Source of the DNA: Effrenium voratum
Lineage: Eukaryota; Sar; Dinophyceae; Suessiales; Symbiodiniaceae
Length of the DNA: 64,000 nucleotides
Reading direction: 5' to 3'
Assembly: GCA_963377175.1 (NCBI GenBank)
Contig: CAUJNA010000446.1
Span: 491,435-555,434 of the forward strand
Shown: positions 37,536 through 47,631 of the stretch, in pieces
How positions within the stretch are numbered: position 1 is the stretch's first letter
Layout: every line of letters starts with the position of its first letter
Program-made: the position numbers and the translations under genes
The notes under the pieces: model-generated
What the model was told of the DNA's origin: nothing
Database searches by the model: none
What the model saw: the letters and a program-made list of their open reading frames with translations, nothing else

Positions 37536-38013
37536 TTGGTGAGTGAAAAGAAGTCATCCAATACTTTCGATCTCGAAGGAGCAGTTGATTACCTTATGGA
37601 CCCTGTTTCCGGTAACAATGCCAAGAATCGACAAGTTCATGGAGCACTTTCTCTTCATGTTGATGATCTTCTCATGACGGGTGATGATGTGTTCGAGAAG
37701 GAAATCATGGGACGACTTCGCAAAGATTTTCGAGTTGGTCCCGAAGATTTGCCTCTTCGTAGGACAACGCATCCAATGGAAGCAAGACGACAAGCATGGC
37801 TGGTACATCAATGTCCATCAGAACGTTGCCATTGACGAACTTCAGGAGATCACTTTTGACAAGTACCTGAAGGGCGGCACTCCTCTTACTCCACAAATGC
37901 ATACTGAATACAGAAGTGTCCTAGGTCAGATCAATTGGTTACAATCGAACGCAGTTCCACATTGGTTATCAATTCTCCAGGTGTGCGTCCAAGGCATCAT
38001 CGCCGACCATTGA
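37536..38013 (+). pseudogene. Second copia RT, motif C and thumb
   Basis: ALSLHVDDLLMTGDDVF gives motif C as HVDD. The next frame continues FVGQRIQWKQDDKHGW to YRSVLGQINWLQS, the usual connection to RNase H. Frameshifted. Confidence 0.75.
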
Positions 38014-38068
38014 GGACGTTCGCGCCATTAATAAGACAGTCAGAACCATCAAAAGCATTCCGCTTAGT

Positions 38069-38635
38069 ATGAGATTCTGGCCCCTTCGTGGCAAGAAACG
38101 CATAGTTGGTTATCCAGATGCATCCTATCGCAACAATGAAGATAAGTCATCCCAACGTGCGCATGTTATATTCCTTGCAGAACAAAGAGATCTTCGCCAG
38201 GGCTCATTGAACTCGAGAGGCTCATTGGTCGACTATGAGACGCACAAGATCACCGCCACAACCATGTCCACAACTGTTGCAGAATTGCACGGACTGATGC
38301 GTTGTTACGGTTCAGCATTATTTCTTCGCGGTCTCTGGTCAGACATCACAGGCGAAATCGCAGATGTACACATCCGCACTGATGCGAATAATCCTGCCAC
38401 CACAGCATCCGCAACACATCAACCGGAACAGAAAGAGACAATGCATTTGATCCAAATTTTGAGAAAGGAAAGCAACAGTGGACAGATGCATGATCTTGCA
38501 CATGTACGGAGTGAAGACTGCCTGGCAGATTCGCTGACCAAGCATTCAGCTAAAGCAGACGAGCTCATCAAGGCCGTCCTCACTGGCAATCTCTTGAATG
38601 GTGATGCACATTCGCCCTTCCGTACTATGTTGTAG
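38069..38635 (+). CDS. Second copia RNase H
   Basis: 188 codons with RNase H residues VGYPDASY, VAELHGLMRC, IRTDANNP and CLADSLTK. It is the best preserved part of the element. It stops at 38635, and nothing like the membrane tail of the younger element follows. Confidence 0.8.
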   Translation: MRFWPLRGKKRIVGYPDASYRNNEDKSSQRAHVIFLAEQRDLRQGSLNSRGSLVDYETHKITATTMSTTVAELHGLMRCYGSALFLRGLWSDITGEIADVHIRTDANNPATTASATHQPEQKETMHLIQILRKESNSGQMHDLAHVRSEDCLADSLTKHSAKADELIKAVLTGNLLNGDAHSPFRTML

Positions 38636-38782
38636 AACAAGGCATTTTTGTTTGAGTGGCTAGCGCGCAATACGAAGCACGGACCCGACATGCCTTTGCA
38701 GGAGTCGGTGTAGCAGAATCCATGTTTGCCTATATTTTCAATTCCTCAATTCCGTGATGCGTGTTTTTGCACTTGACCCATT

Positions 38783-40440
38783 TTGAATCTCAAGAAATAT
38801 GTGTCTGCATCCGCAGCCACTTTCGGTTTACAACCATTCCGACCTTTGCAATCGTGTATGCTTGATCACCTCGAAGACATGCCGATTCTCAACATGATCT
38901 TCGGACAATCCAGCACTGCGGCTCCTTCGCCGAAGCCGTTGGTGAAGAGACGGGCATCTCCTTTGAAGGAATCCCCTGCTCGTGATGAGGAAGATGAGAC
39001 ATTCGACTGCCCCATGGAGCAGGTTGTCGATGAGAATCCATCCGCCTCTCAACAACCAGATAATGTCAACGTGGAGCAGGTTGATTCTGATCGAGATACC
39101 GACAACGATGATGACCTGGATGACGAAGAGGAACCTCCCGCAGGAAATCCAATGCCGAACGTCCGAAACTGGTTCCGAAATCACCACCACCAACACTGAG
39201 GCTTATGTCAAAGATTAAGCCAGCACCAAAGAACATCCTGGATGAGGAGACAGAATCCGACAATCCAGGACCGACCTGCACTTCCAAGGCGACCAGCGAT
39301 GCGGCCAACTCTCACATCCCCGGTGGCATGTGCCAGATGGATCAGATACGGACATCAGCCTCCGGAGGGAATCCGTACATCCAGGACCTTTCGGGAATTC
39401 TTGATTCCTCAAATTCTTGTACGAATACTACAAGGAGTGCTCAACCATCCTCGAGACGAACCCTGAATTCCACTTCATCCCTGAGCATGAACGACAACAT
39501 GGAGCCAAGGTATTCTGGTTGAAGGCCAGATTCAATGACTGCTGGAAGCCAACGCTTCAAGGTGAAGGTCCACGCACAGAGAAACAATACATGGACTTCA
39601 TCAGGAAGGTCTACAGCATTTGCTGCTATACCAATGCTCAGCCAGAAGTCTTCGGAACAGACATCATTCCGATGGTATGTCACAACCGCCATATCGATCT
39701 CGAGAAGACCGTCCAGAACGTTGAACAGGTTTGCGAATACTTCAACATGGATCCATCCAAGGCAAAACAGATTACTGACCTCATCCTCTGGCAAATCGAG
39801 AGAATGAGCAGATTGTTTTCCGGATGTTTTCGACACGATCCAAGGCAAGGCCAACACAGAGAATGCAAACGACAAGTCCGTTGAGCTCTACGATGCATTG
39901 ACCTGCATTACGCATGCCAGGAAATACATGGGCAATAAGCCAGGACTTCTTTTGATGGCTATGTTCCCGAACCATGGAAAGGCACGTTTCGAGATTGCAT
40001 TCGTGTCTCCATCCGTGGACGGGTCATACAATGAGCGCAAGGCAAGGGGAGACATTGTTCCAAGAAATCGACGGATCGACACTCTCAACTCCAGATCCTC
40101 ATGCGATGCACTCCGGCCTATTGGCAAGGAATTCCTCAATGATACGTGAGATGCAACAGCGGTCATACACGACAAGTCGATCTCCAATCTTTTGGACGAC
40201 CCCTGTACTCCGAGCAGAAGAGTGAGCCTCGCCAAGAGGAACCGGACTATGACCTTCCAACGGAATCCATTCCTCCAAGTCCGCATCCGTCAAGATCAGA
40301 CGCGCCCCATGAAGACGAAGGCGCAGCTCAGGCAAAGTCCAGAAGGCGAAGGCCGGCACCTCAATCCATTGAAGAAGAGAGAAAGATCCGTTCGCGAAGA
40401 AGCCCATCACTTTCAGTTTCCATGTTACATATGGAGAAAA
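38783..40440 (+). pseudogene. Extra 3' reading frame, N-terminal and middle parts (unrecognised)
   Basis: 38783-39199 encodes an acidic protein end (DRDTDNDDDLDDEEEPP). After frame changes, 39417-39884 reads KVFWLKARFNDCWKPTLQ, FIRKVYSICCYTNA and VEQVCEYFNMDPSKAKQITD; 39898-40145 reads ARKYMGNKPGLLLMAMFP. The style is that of a genuine protein, but no domain is recognised. It lies between RNase H and the 3' LTR, the place of env-like genes in some copia elements; no membrane segment or signal peptide is seen. Confidence 0.5.
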
Positions 40441-40441
40441 T

Positions 40442-42324
40442 ATGATCAACATCATGGAGCAAGGGCTGAAATCTGGGAGATCTCAGTCAAACCCTTCGGG
40501 GAGACTGCACATCCGCATGGCGTGCATCGACGACGTTATCCTTGATGACGAGGCGTCAGAAGCAGCATTGACACATGTGCCAACAGGAAGAGATGCATTG
40601 TTGATCCTGGCATTCCTCAAGGACCAGGACTACGACATCCGACTCTCCGAAGAGCGAACAGCATTGACAGAGCAAACCATCGAGGCGAGGAACATTGTTA
40701 CAGCATTTGATCCCGAGGGAAACATCATAATGAGTAACAGTTGGATCATGCAGAAAAATCTCGATCGTGAAGACATTGAGATGTACACCAGCAAGATCCA
40801 AGAGTTCGCCGATTCCTTCTTCAAACATATGAAAAATGACCACCAAAACAAGGACAAATCCGACATCCACAGAGACCAAGAAGCGACAGCGCTCCAGTTC
40901 ACCTCATCCCTGACGATCAACATGCTTACTATGAACCATGGAAACCCTCACGAGGAACCCAAAGCTAGACGGCAGGGAGGTGTACAACATGGCGATGAAG
41001 GACCGACCAATTGTGAAGATGATGATGCAGAACAGCGCACACATCTTATGCCTCAATGAAGCAGACGCATTCCTCAGTCCTCAAGATGATAAATCCAGAG
41101 AACCCATCAAGACGTTCATCCGATTCGGGTACAAGGGCATCGTTATCAAGCAATGGTCATCCAGACCAATTGCATGCTTTGTCCGTGGCGGACCTTCCGC
41201 ACGAGTGGAACTATTGGCAAGACACATTTCCACAAAGAGGCAGAATTGGGGAACCGCATTCGGGATGTTCAGATGCTTCTTCGGAACCGAGGAAAAGTGC
41301 ACTGATCCTGAATACGACATTCCGACCTCGGACTGCTTGGCAACTACGGGACCATCCATGTTTACTGAATCCAAGAAGTACATCGGACCGAGATTGCCAC
41401 CACGCACCGCTGTCCAAGGACACGGACGTAACAAAGATATTGTCGTTCTCCACATCGAGCAGAGTGACGAGTGTCGTGGTATGCTCCCAAAATCATCCAA
41501 CAAATCACTCCTCGAGTTTGACAGCCGCCGCGTGACGAGGGCAGATCCCGTTTGCTACCGTTGGAGTTTTCCACATTCATCCATCAATCAGCCATGGGGC
41601 AGCACGGGAAGATCTTCAGAACGAAATCCTGCCACTCGTGACATTGTACCAATGTGATGCGATCACTGGAGACGCCAACAAATCCGCGAATACCTGCAGC
41701 AGACTCCAGCACGTATTCAATCCGGCCAAAGGTCTCATGAATATCCTCATGAAGGAATATCAGAGACGGAGAATCTGCCACTCGTGGACAGAATGGAGTA
41801 TGCAATGGAGACCTCATGCACCCTAAAATCCATTGTCCGTCATCACTTATACATGAAGACTGGATCAGGGTATGACCGAACATTCCCAGATGTGATGATG
41901 ACATTCGTGTTTGGATGGGGCAAAACGAATATCCAGCAGGTTTTCGGAAGGAAGAGATGAACACCATGAGAGATGAACAACTGGAAGCCACGCGGAACGA
42001 TCCCACGTCTGCCATTTTCGACTATCCGCGAAACGTTTTAAGCGCGTGAACAACGATATGTTCATGAATGGGTCACAAGATTCCGACTCTCACAGTCCGC
42101 TGATGGTCTACATCCGCAGCAGATCTGCCGACAGCCAATGCAACTTTGAGAGATCCAAGGAGCGCCTCAAGAAGAAGCAATCTTGGACTCAGCAAGAGTA
42201 CAAAGACTACAACAAGCAGTACTGGGGCAATCCAAAGCAATGGAAAGACTATGGCAACTCGACCTGGAATGATTATGGAGACTATGGCAGTCAATCCGAC
42301 AGCAGCCGCCGGTGGTACCGCTGA
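40442..42324 (+). pseudogene. Extra 3' reading frame, EEP-fold nuclease-like domain
   Basis: Across several frames the key EEP blocks appear in order. A first strand is SLTINMLTMNHGN (about 40907-40945); the glutamate block is AHILCLNEADAF (LNEAD 41052-41066). GYKGIVIKQW, FVRGGPSARVELLARH and NWGTAFGMFRCFFG follow, then TVGVFHIH (to 41580), ITGDANKSAN (GDAN at 41668) and finally SDSHSPLMVYIRS (42082-42120). N, E, D-x-N and S-x-H-x-P are the metal-binding and catalytic signatures of endonuclease/exonuclease/phosphatase proteins. The C-terminus is Trp/Tyr/Asp-rich and basic. This is not a LINE endonuclease relic in place: it is downstream of copia RNase H and inside the LTRs. Confidence 0.6.
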
Positions 42325-42694
42325 TCACTTGATGAAGCAGCCACCTTTGGCACTTATTCGACCGACTGAGAAGACTCCCACGATCGACGCTACGAACTAA
42401 CCAGATTGATCCTCACCGCCAACAAGACTATTCAGTGAGAGATCAATAGTTTCACATCCGTCCCGCATGTACATAGCGTTGTGCATCACCTTTTCGATAC
42501 ATCTAGGTATCTCACAGAATCAGTACAGACTGTTTTCCATTTTGCTCACAGGACAAATCATCCGCGCCAAAACATGGATGAATCATTGTAACAATATGTG
42601 GCTACGGCGCTTTCAAGTATGGCTACGGCACATAAGGCCAAGAAGCCAATCATACACTTTGGTGTGAAAGGTCAAAAGAAAATTGTGTCTGTTT
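42325..42694 (+). other. Internal 3' end of the second copia element
   Basis: Non-coding. A purine-rich run (GTGAAAGGTCAAAAGAAAA, 42663-42681) about 14 nt before the LTR may be the degenerate polypurine tract. Confidence 0.4.
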
Positions 42695-42944
42695 TGTGTT
42701 GCTTTTTGTTGCACATTGACCTATTCACACACTCCGCTGACATGATGGTTCAAGGCCCTTCAAGTCATTGGTACAGTCATTCGACTCATGGTACATTGAT
42801 AAAAAAGGCTTGCAGACCGCTTCGCAGGATTTACAGTCAACACAAGCCACCAGGGACAATCCATCCTCCAGACCAAATCAACAACCTCTACTACCACAGG
42901 GCACCAGTTCCCTTCTGGGATAGGCGCCCCGGCAGTGGGCCTCA
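42695..42944 (+). repeat. 3' LTR of the second copia element
   Basis: 250 bp, matching the 5' LTR at about 97 percent over the aligned part. It ends CCTCA before a C-run. Confidence 0.8.
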
Positions 42945-43500
42945 CCCCCCCCAACCCACCCCCTGCTGTTTAGATTGTTTGCAGAGTAATTGCACCCCGA
43001 TTTGAATCAACTCTTCTTCAAACATCATGGGGGGGGGGTTGCCGCCTCCCCCCGTTACTTTTTAGATTTCTTGCAGAGATTGAATTGCGCCCCTGTTTGA
43101 ATCATCATTTTTTCGAGCGCCCAATTTCGCGAGAAAATGCTGCAAAATACGACATTTTAGGTACTCTGTGAAATCCATGTATTTCTGTCTGTATGCATTT
43201 CTTCGAACATCATAGGGGAAGCCACCCCCGCCAACCCTCCCGCTGCCTTTTAAATTCTATCGCACCCTTTCTTGAATCATTGCACCCCTACTTGAATCAT
43301 CAATTCTTCGAACATCATGGGGCGGCCACCGCTAGTTTTTAGACTTTTTGCAGAGATTTAGTTGCACCCCTATTCGAATCATCACTTCTGCGACCATCAT
43401 GGGGGGGGCTGCCGCCCCCCCCCCCCCCCCCCCAACCCCCCCGCTTTTTTTTTAAAAAAATAGTTTTTTCACTGGGATTGAAATGGCATCCTGTTTGAAT
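42945..43500 (+). repeat. Tandem degenerate repeat with C-runs
   Basis: Units of about 80-150 bp contain TTGCAGAGATT, then TTGCACCCCTnnTTGAATCATC, then TTCGAACATCATGGGG, then a C/G-rich end. A pure C tract of about 20 at 43407-43430 could form G-quadruplexes on the minus strand. Confidence 0.65.
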
Positions 43501-44190
43501 CATTTTTTTGACCCCGTCAACCCGCCAGCTACTTTTTGGATTTTGTTGCCCACGATTTGTTGGTGATGCTAGGGATGTTGGTCGGACATGCGGGGGATGT
43601 TGAAAACGATGGGGTGTTGACGGGCTAGTGTAAAATGCGTCAATTTCGCGAGAAAATGCTGTAAAATACAACATTTTACTGGCCAAGACGAAAAACGAAA
43701 GAAATTCCAAAAAGACAGAAAAACATCCCAAAATACATCCGCGCCATTTTCCTAGAGGCAGCGCGGGCCTCTGATTCAACCGAGCTCACAACCAGCAGGA
43801 GTGCTTGCGAGATCTTGCGATCGCGTCGTTCAAGATGTTTTGCCTGCAAGCCCTGCTTCATCGCTTGCCAGTGTAGCCTTTAGGGGTTGGCCGCTTTTTG
43901 CACTTTGGAATTCATTTGCATATGATCAGAACTTAACATGTACATACAGATTGATGCATCTAAGTTTGTGCACAATCTGTGTACTCTTTCCTTTGCGACT
44001 CTTCAGTTTTTGGGGCCTTTCAGGCCTATGCCGGCAATGCCCAACTTTGACAAGCTGTACCTCCTGGACGGCCGCAACATTGCCTGCCAAGGAGCTAAGC
44101 CTGGTTAAATGCTAGCTCTGCTAGCTCAGGGGTTGAGCTATGCGCAGGGGCTGCCATGGGACATAGGCATAGCAGCATAGCCGTGCCAGG
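43500..44190. other. Plain spacer
   Basis: TTTCGCGAGAAAATGCTG with ACATTTTA occurs at about 43127 and 43650. No gene is seen on either strand. A tRNA A-box-like TAGCTCAGGGGTTGAGC at about 44122-44138 lacks a matching B box. Confidence 0.3.
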
Positions 44191-44520
44191 AGAAAGCTTT
44201 GAGAAACCGAGCTTGACGAAGTTGAGGAAGGCGTTGAGTTGGCATCTGGAGCACCGGCCAGACTGGAAGGTCTTGGCCTTCGTGTACGAGGCAATTCAGT
44301 TTGCTGTGCAAAGCAAGACACGGGCATGTTTTGCGAAACGACTGGTATGCCCCGTACAACGGACCACGCTGCCAAACAGCCGAGGCCTTGGTGGATCAAT
44401 GGAAGGAGGAGCATCCTGAGGAGATGTCTCCTTTGTCGGAGCAGCTGATCATCACGCCGCGGCGTGAGGACGTGGACAAGTTCATCATACGGAAGGCAGG
44501 CAGTGCAGCGGCGCCAGGAT
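44190..44520 (+). pseudogene. Frameshifted coding fragment of unknown family
   Basis: Frame one reads SLTKLRKALSWHLEHRPDW, then VLAFVYEAIQFAVQSKTR. At about 44325 a second frame takes over with RNDWYAPYNGPRCQTAEAL, then VDQWKEEHPEEM and REDVDKFIIRKAG. The two parts look like one protein with a single frameshift, or two exons. No domain is recognised. Confidence 0.4.
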
Positions 44521-44815
44521 CAACCTGTCAGTCAAACCAATGGAGGCTAGTGAGGGAAGGAGTGGCGCCCCCTACATTCCCTATTTTCCTGCTTGTGTTG
44601 GGGGCAGATTCCTCGAGCAGCTTTCACCATGATCAAAAAGAGCGGCGTGGGGTATTCAACTCCAGCTTTGAGGTTCCCCAATTTGGGTACGGGTCAAAAT
44701 TAAACCTTAAGGGGGCCGCAGGTTTTAGTCTTTGGTTCGGGCAAGCCATTTTGGGTAGGGTTTTTCCCGAAAGCATGGCGAAGGGTTCTTCCGTTGGATT
44801 CATGGGAGTTATCAT
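44520..44815. repeat. Dispersed repeat also seen in the helicase intron
   Basis: Words GGGTCAAAATTAA, CCGCAGGTT and CAAGCCATTTTGG occur in this order here (44692-44755) and at 51727-51797, inside the intron 51668-51856 of the helicase gene. Overall similarity outside these words is low. Confidence 0.4.
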
Positions 44816-45180
44816 CGTGAGAGTCATTGCAAAGAGTTATCAATCATCATCAGAGTCATTGCACAGAGTCATCATCATCATGAGAGTCATTGCAAAGAGT
44901 TATCATCATCATCAGAGTCATTGCAAAGAGTCATCATCATCATGAGAGTCATTGCAAAGAGTTATCATCATTGCACAGAGTCATCATCATCAGAGTCATT
45001 TCAAAGACTCATCATCATCAGAGTCTTTGCAAAGAGTTATCATCATCAGAGTCGTTGCAAAGAGTTATCATCATCAGAGTCATTGCACAGAGTCATCATC
45101 ATCAGAATCATTGCAAAGAGTCATCATCATCAGAGTCATTGCACAGAGTCATCATCATCATGAAAGTCATTGCGCAGAGT
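44815..45180. repeat. GAGTCATTGCAAAGAGTCATCATCATCA satellite
   Basis: About a dozen units of 28-31 bp built from GAGTCATTGCA-AGAGT plus a variable number of CATCAT or TCATCA triplets. Confidence 0.85.
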
Positions 45181-45310
45181 CATAGCAGAGAGTCACTTGC
45201 GAGGAGCAATGCTCGTGAGAGTCACTGGCGAGGAGCAATGCTCCTGAGAGCCGCTTGCGAGGAGCAATGCTTGTGAGAGTCACTGGCGAGGAGCAATGCT
45301 CATGAGAGTT
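45180..45310. repeat. GAGGAGCAATGCT short tandem repeat
   Basis: Four units of about 31 bp carrying GCGAGGAGCAATGCT and GAGAGTCACT; they grade into the preceding satellite. Confidence 0.75.
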
Positions 45311-46040
45311 CTCACTCATGACGAGTTTTAAATTACTTTCTTCTCTTCTTAGGGCGGCGGGGTAGGGCCGACAGCGCTCTACGAAAATCACTCCTCTGCG
45401 GAGATTCGTGTGGTCAAGGTCAAAAAACTGAGGACTTTTTACGATTTCTGCGGTGCGCTCGCGACCCTCTGCGGAGATTCGTGTGGTTGAGGTCAAAAAC
45501 TGAGGACTTTTTACGATTTCTGCGGCCAAAAAACTGAGGGTTTTATTGCGATTTTGACATTCCAGGATGAACCCTCTGCGGGGATCGGCGTGGTCGATGT
45601 GCAAAAACTGACCGTGCGTGTCGAAGCGCTCTCGCTGTGGCGCCGTGCGAATTTGTTGCTTGCGAAGTGGTCTTTGGAAGTTGTCGCGTGGTTTGCGCGG
45701 CTGCTCTCGGAGTCGCGCGGTCGCGGGGTCGATCCCCGCCTGGTCCGCGGAAGCTTTTCTAGACAGAAGTCGCAACTTTTAAGTGCAAACGTAGTACGCG
45801 GACGCAGCTCCGGCTGGAAAACCGCAACTTTTAAGGACAACTGTAGTGCGCGGAGTACAGTCCTGCAGCTCCGGCTGCATAATGGAACTTTTCAATCAGA
45901 AGACTAGTATGCGAAGTACTTCCCGAAATCCCGGCAGCACTTGCGCAGAGAACCTTGCACAGAGCGCCGCCGCTTGCGCAGAGCAACCTGCGCAAAGCAA
46001 ATTTCACAGAGCTTGCAGATACCAGCTAGCGCATCCGTTG
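45310..46040. repeat. Tandem repeat of about 70 bp and plain spacer
   Basis: CCTCTGCGGAGATTCGTGTG and AACTGAGGACTTTTTACG recur at 45391-45460 and 45466-45525, with a weaker third copy at 45570-45620. The rest has no gene; a T-arm-like GCGGGGTCGATCCCCGC at 45722 does not extend to a tRNA. Confidence 0.6.
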
Positions 46041-46710
46041 GGAGAATTATTATCATGAGAGTCACTGCGCAGAGCCATCATGACAGCCGTTGCATAGGGT
46101 CATCGCACAAGCGTCATTGGACTGAGTCATCACAAGAGTGAGTCAGCATGAGAGTCATTGCCCAGAATCATCATGAGAGTCCTTGCGCAGAACCATCATG
46201 AGAGTCATTGCACAGAGTCATCATGAGAGTCGTTGCGCACAAGCATCATGAAAGTCATTGCGCAGAGTCATCGCAGCCATAGAGTCATCGCACCAGAGTC
46301 ATTGCGCAGAGTCATCATGACAGCCATTGCATAGAGTCATCACACAGGAGTCAGTCAACGGAGTCATCACGAGAGTCGTTGCGCAGAGTCATCGTGAGAG
46401 TCATTGCACCGAATCCATGAGAGTCATTGCGCAGGGTCATCATGAGAGTCATTGCACAGAATCATCATGAGAGTCATTGCGCAGAGTCATCATGACAGCC
46501 ATTGCATAGAGTCATCACAAGAGTCATTGCGCAGAGTCATCGTGAGAGTCATTGCACAGAATCATCATGAGAGTCATTGCGCAGAGTCATCATGACAGCC
46601 ATTGCATAGAGTCATCACAAGAGTCATTGCGCAGAGCCATCGTGAGAGTCATTGCACAGAATCATCATGAGAGTCATTGCGCAGAGTCATCATGAGAGTC
46701 ACTTGCGTTG
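46040..46710. repeat. Second GAGTCATTGC satellite array
   Basis: Units of about 31 bp (GAGAGTCATTGCGCAGAGTC with ATCAT) are grouped into a higher-order repeat near 120 bp that includes GACAGCCATTGCATAGAGTC. It is the same family as 44815-45180 but with GCGCAGAG in place of GCAAAGAG. Confidence 0.85.
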
Positions 46711-46899
46711 TAGTCACTGTTTTGCTCGAGGGCGGTATATGTGTCATCTTTGACGTGCTTGGCAAACTCGTGTGAGGGGGGGTCCGATAGGTGGCAAGAT
46801 AGCAGGAACAAGGTTAGTTGCCGTGTGTTGCTCGTGACCACATCGAGCAACAAAAACTTGCGCGGGAATGATCGCCGGCTGTGATGCTTTCGGGCCAAC

Positions 46900-47600
46900 C
46901 GTGGTCTAGTTTGACCCACAGCCATTTGACACTGGAGTTTCCAAAGGCCCGCATTGTCCGTGGATGCAAGGCGGTGGACGCCACGAAGTGCGGAAGCGCG
47001 GTGAGGATCGTGTCCAACGATAACTTCCGGGACTACATCGGCGAGCTGCGAGATTTCAACTTCTCGGAGGATTGGGTGCGTGAGCATGCGGCCGGGCCGC
47101 GAAGGACCGGGAATCCTCGCCTTCTTTCTGGGGGGTTTCAGGGGTGCATTTCCAGAACCGCGTTTGTAAGTAGACCTTTTTGTTCAGCTCAGGTGGTGAA
47201 GTTTTGCTTTGCCGGGGACGACTTCATCCCGGCCGACGGCTTTGGAGAAGCGCTGCCTCCTATGAATCAGCCAAAGCCGTCGGAGCAACTGCTGAGGCGC
47301 GGGGTTAAAGAAGATCTCCCGCGCTACTCAATCCCGCTTCGGTGTGTCGGCTTTCCAGCCCAAAGGTTGTGGTGTTCTTTCAGCTTGCATCTGGCAGCTT
47401 GGCCACGGTCGAGTTTGGAGAGACCCCCACCGGTGCCAGGGAAGTCGCAGAGCTTGCAGAGCCTCCAGGACTTCCGGTCCTGCTCACGGGCAGGGGAGCG
47501 CAGCACCCGTCTCAGCTACAGATCGCTGCAGGTGTTCAAGAGGCTTGGTCAGTGGGTGATATTGCGTGTCAAAAGTTCGAACTCCTTCAGCTGGATATCC
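46900..47600 (+). CDS. Candidate exons of an unrecognised host gene
   Basis: Three protein-like stretches on the + strand. 46920-47110 reads HLTLEFPKARIVRGCKAVD, then NDNFRDYIGELRDFNFSED. 47187-47300 reads VVKFCFAGDDFIPADGFGE after CTCAG. 47365-47580, in another frame, reads VVVFFQLASGSLATVEFGE and LPVLLTGRGAQHPSQLQ. Codon use is GC-rich like the helicase exons. They may be exons of one gene, or 5' exons of the glycosyltransferase gene next door. No family is identified. Confidence 0.4.
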
Positions 47601-47631
47601 ACATAACATGGACTAAGCGGGGTGTCTACTT

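Larger units (their letters stand above)
31508..42944 (+). mobile_element. Older copia-type element with methyltransferase-like and EEP-like domains
   Basis: 11.4 kb between two related terminal repeats on the + strand. Order: gag, protease remnant, integrase, C5-methyltransferase-like domain, long linker, RT, RNase H, then 3.7 kb of extra coding sequence with EEP nuclease motifs, then the 3' LTR. Integrase before RT puts it with copia. The LTRs differ by about seven substitutions in 235 aligned bases plus one replaced block. Many frameshifts and two active-site deletions show this copy is dead. No clear target duplication was found; the right flank is a C-run. Confidence 0.85.

Noticed and set aside
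43407..43430. C20 tract as a functional G-quadruplex site
   Set aside because: Length of such homopolymers is unreliable in assemblies and the tract lies in a decayed repeat with no nearby gene.
44745..44756. AGCCATTTTGG resembling part of the dinoflagellate spliced leader (also at 51788)
   Set aside because: Only 11 nt match; the flanks differ from the spliced leader, and both sites belong to a dispersed repeat.
45690..45765. tRNA-like T-arm GCGGGGTCGATCCCCGC
   Set aside because: No matching acceptor stem or A box at the right distance, and the loop lacks the usual first T.
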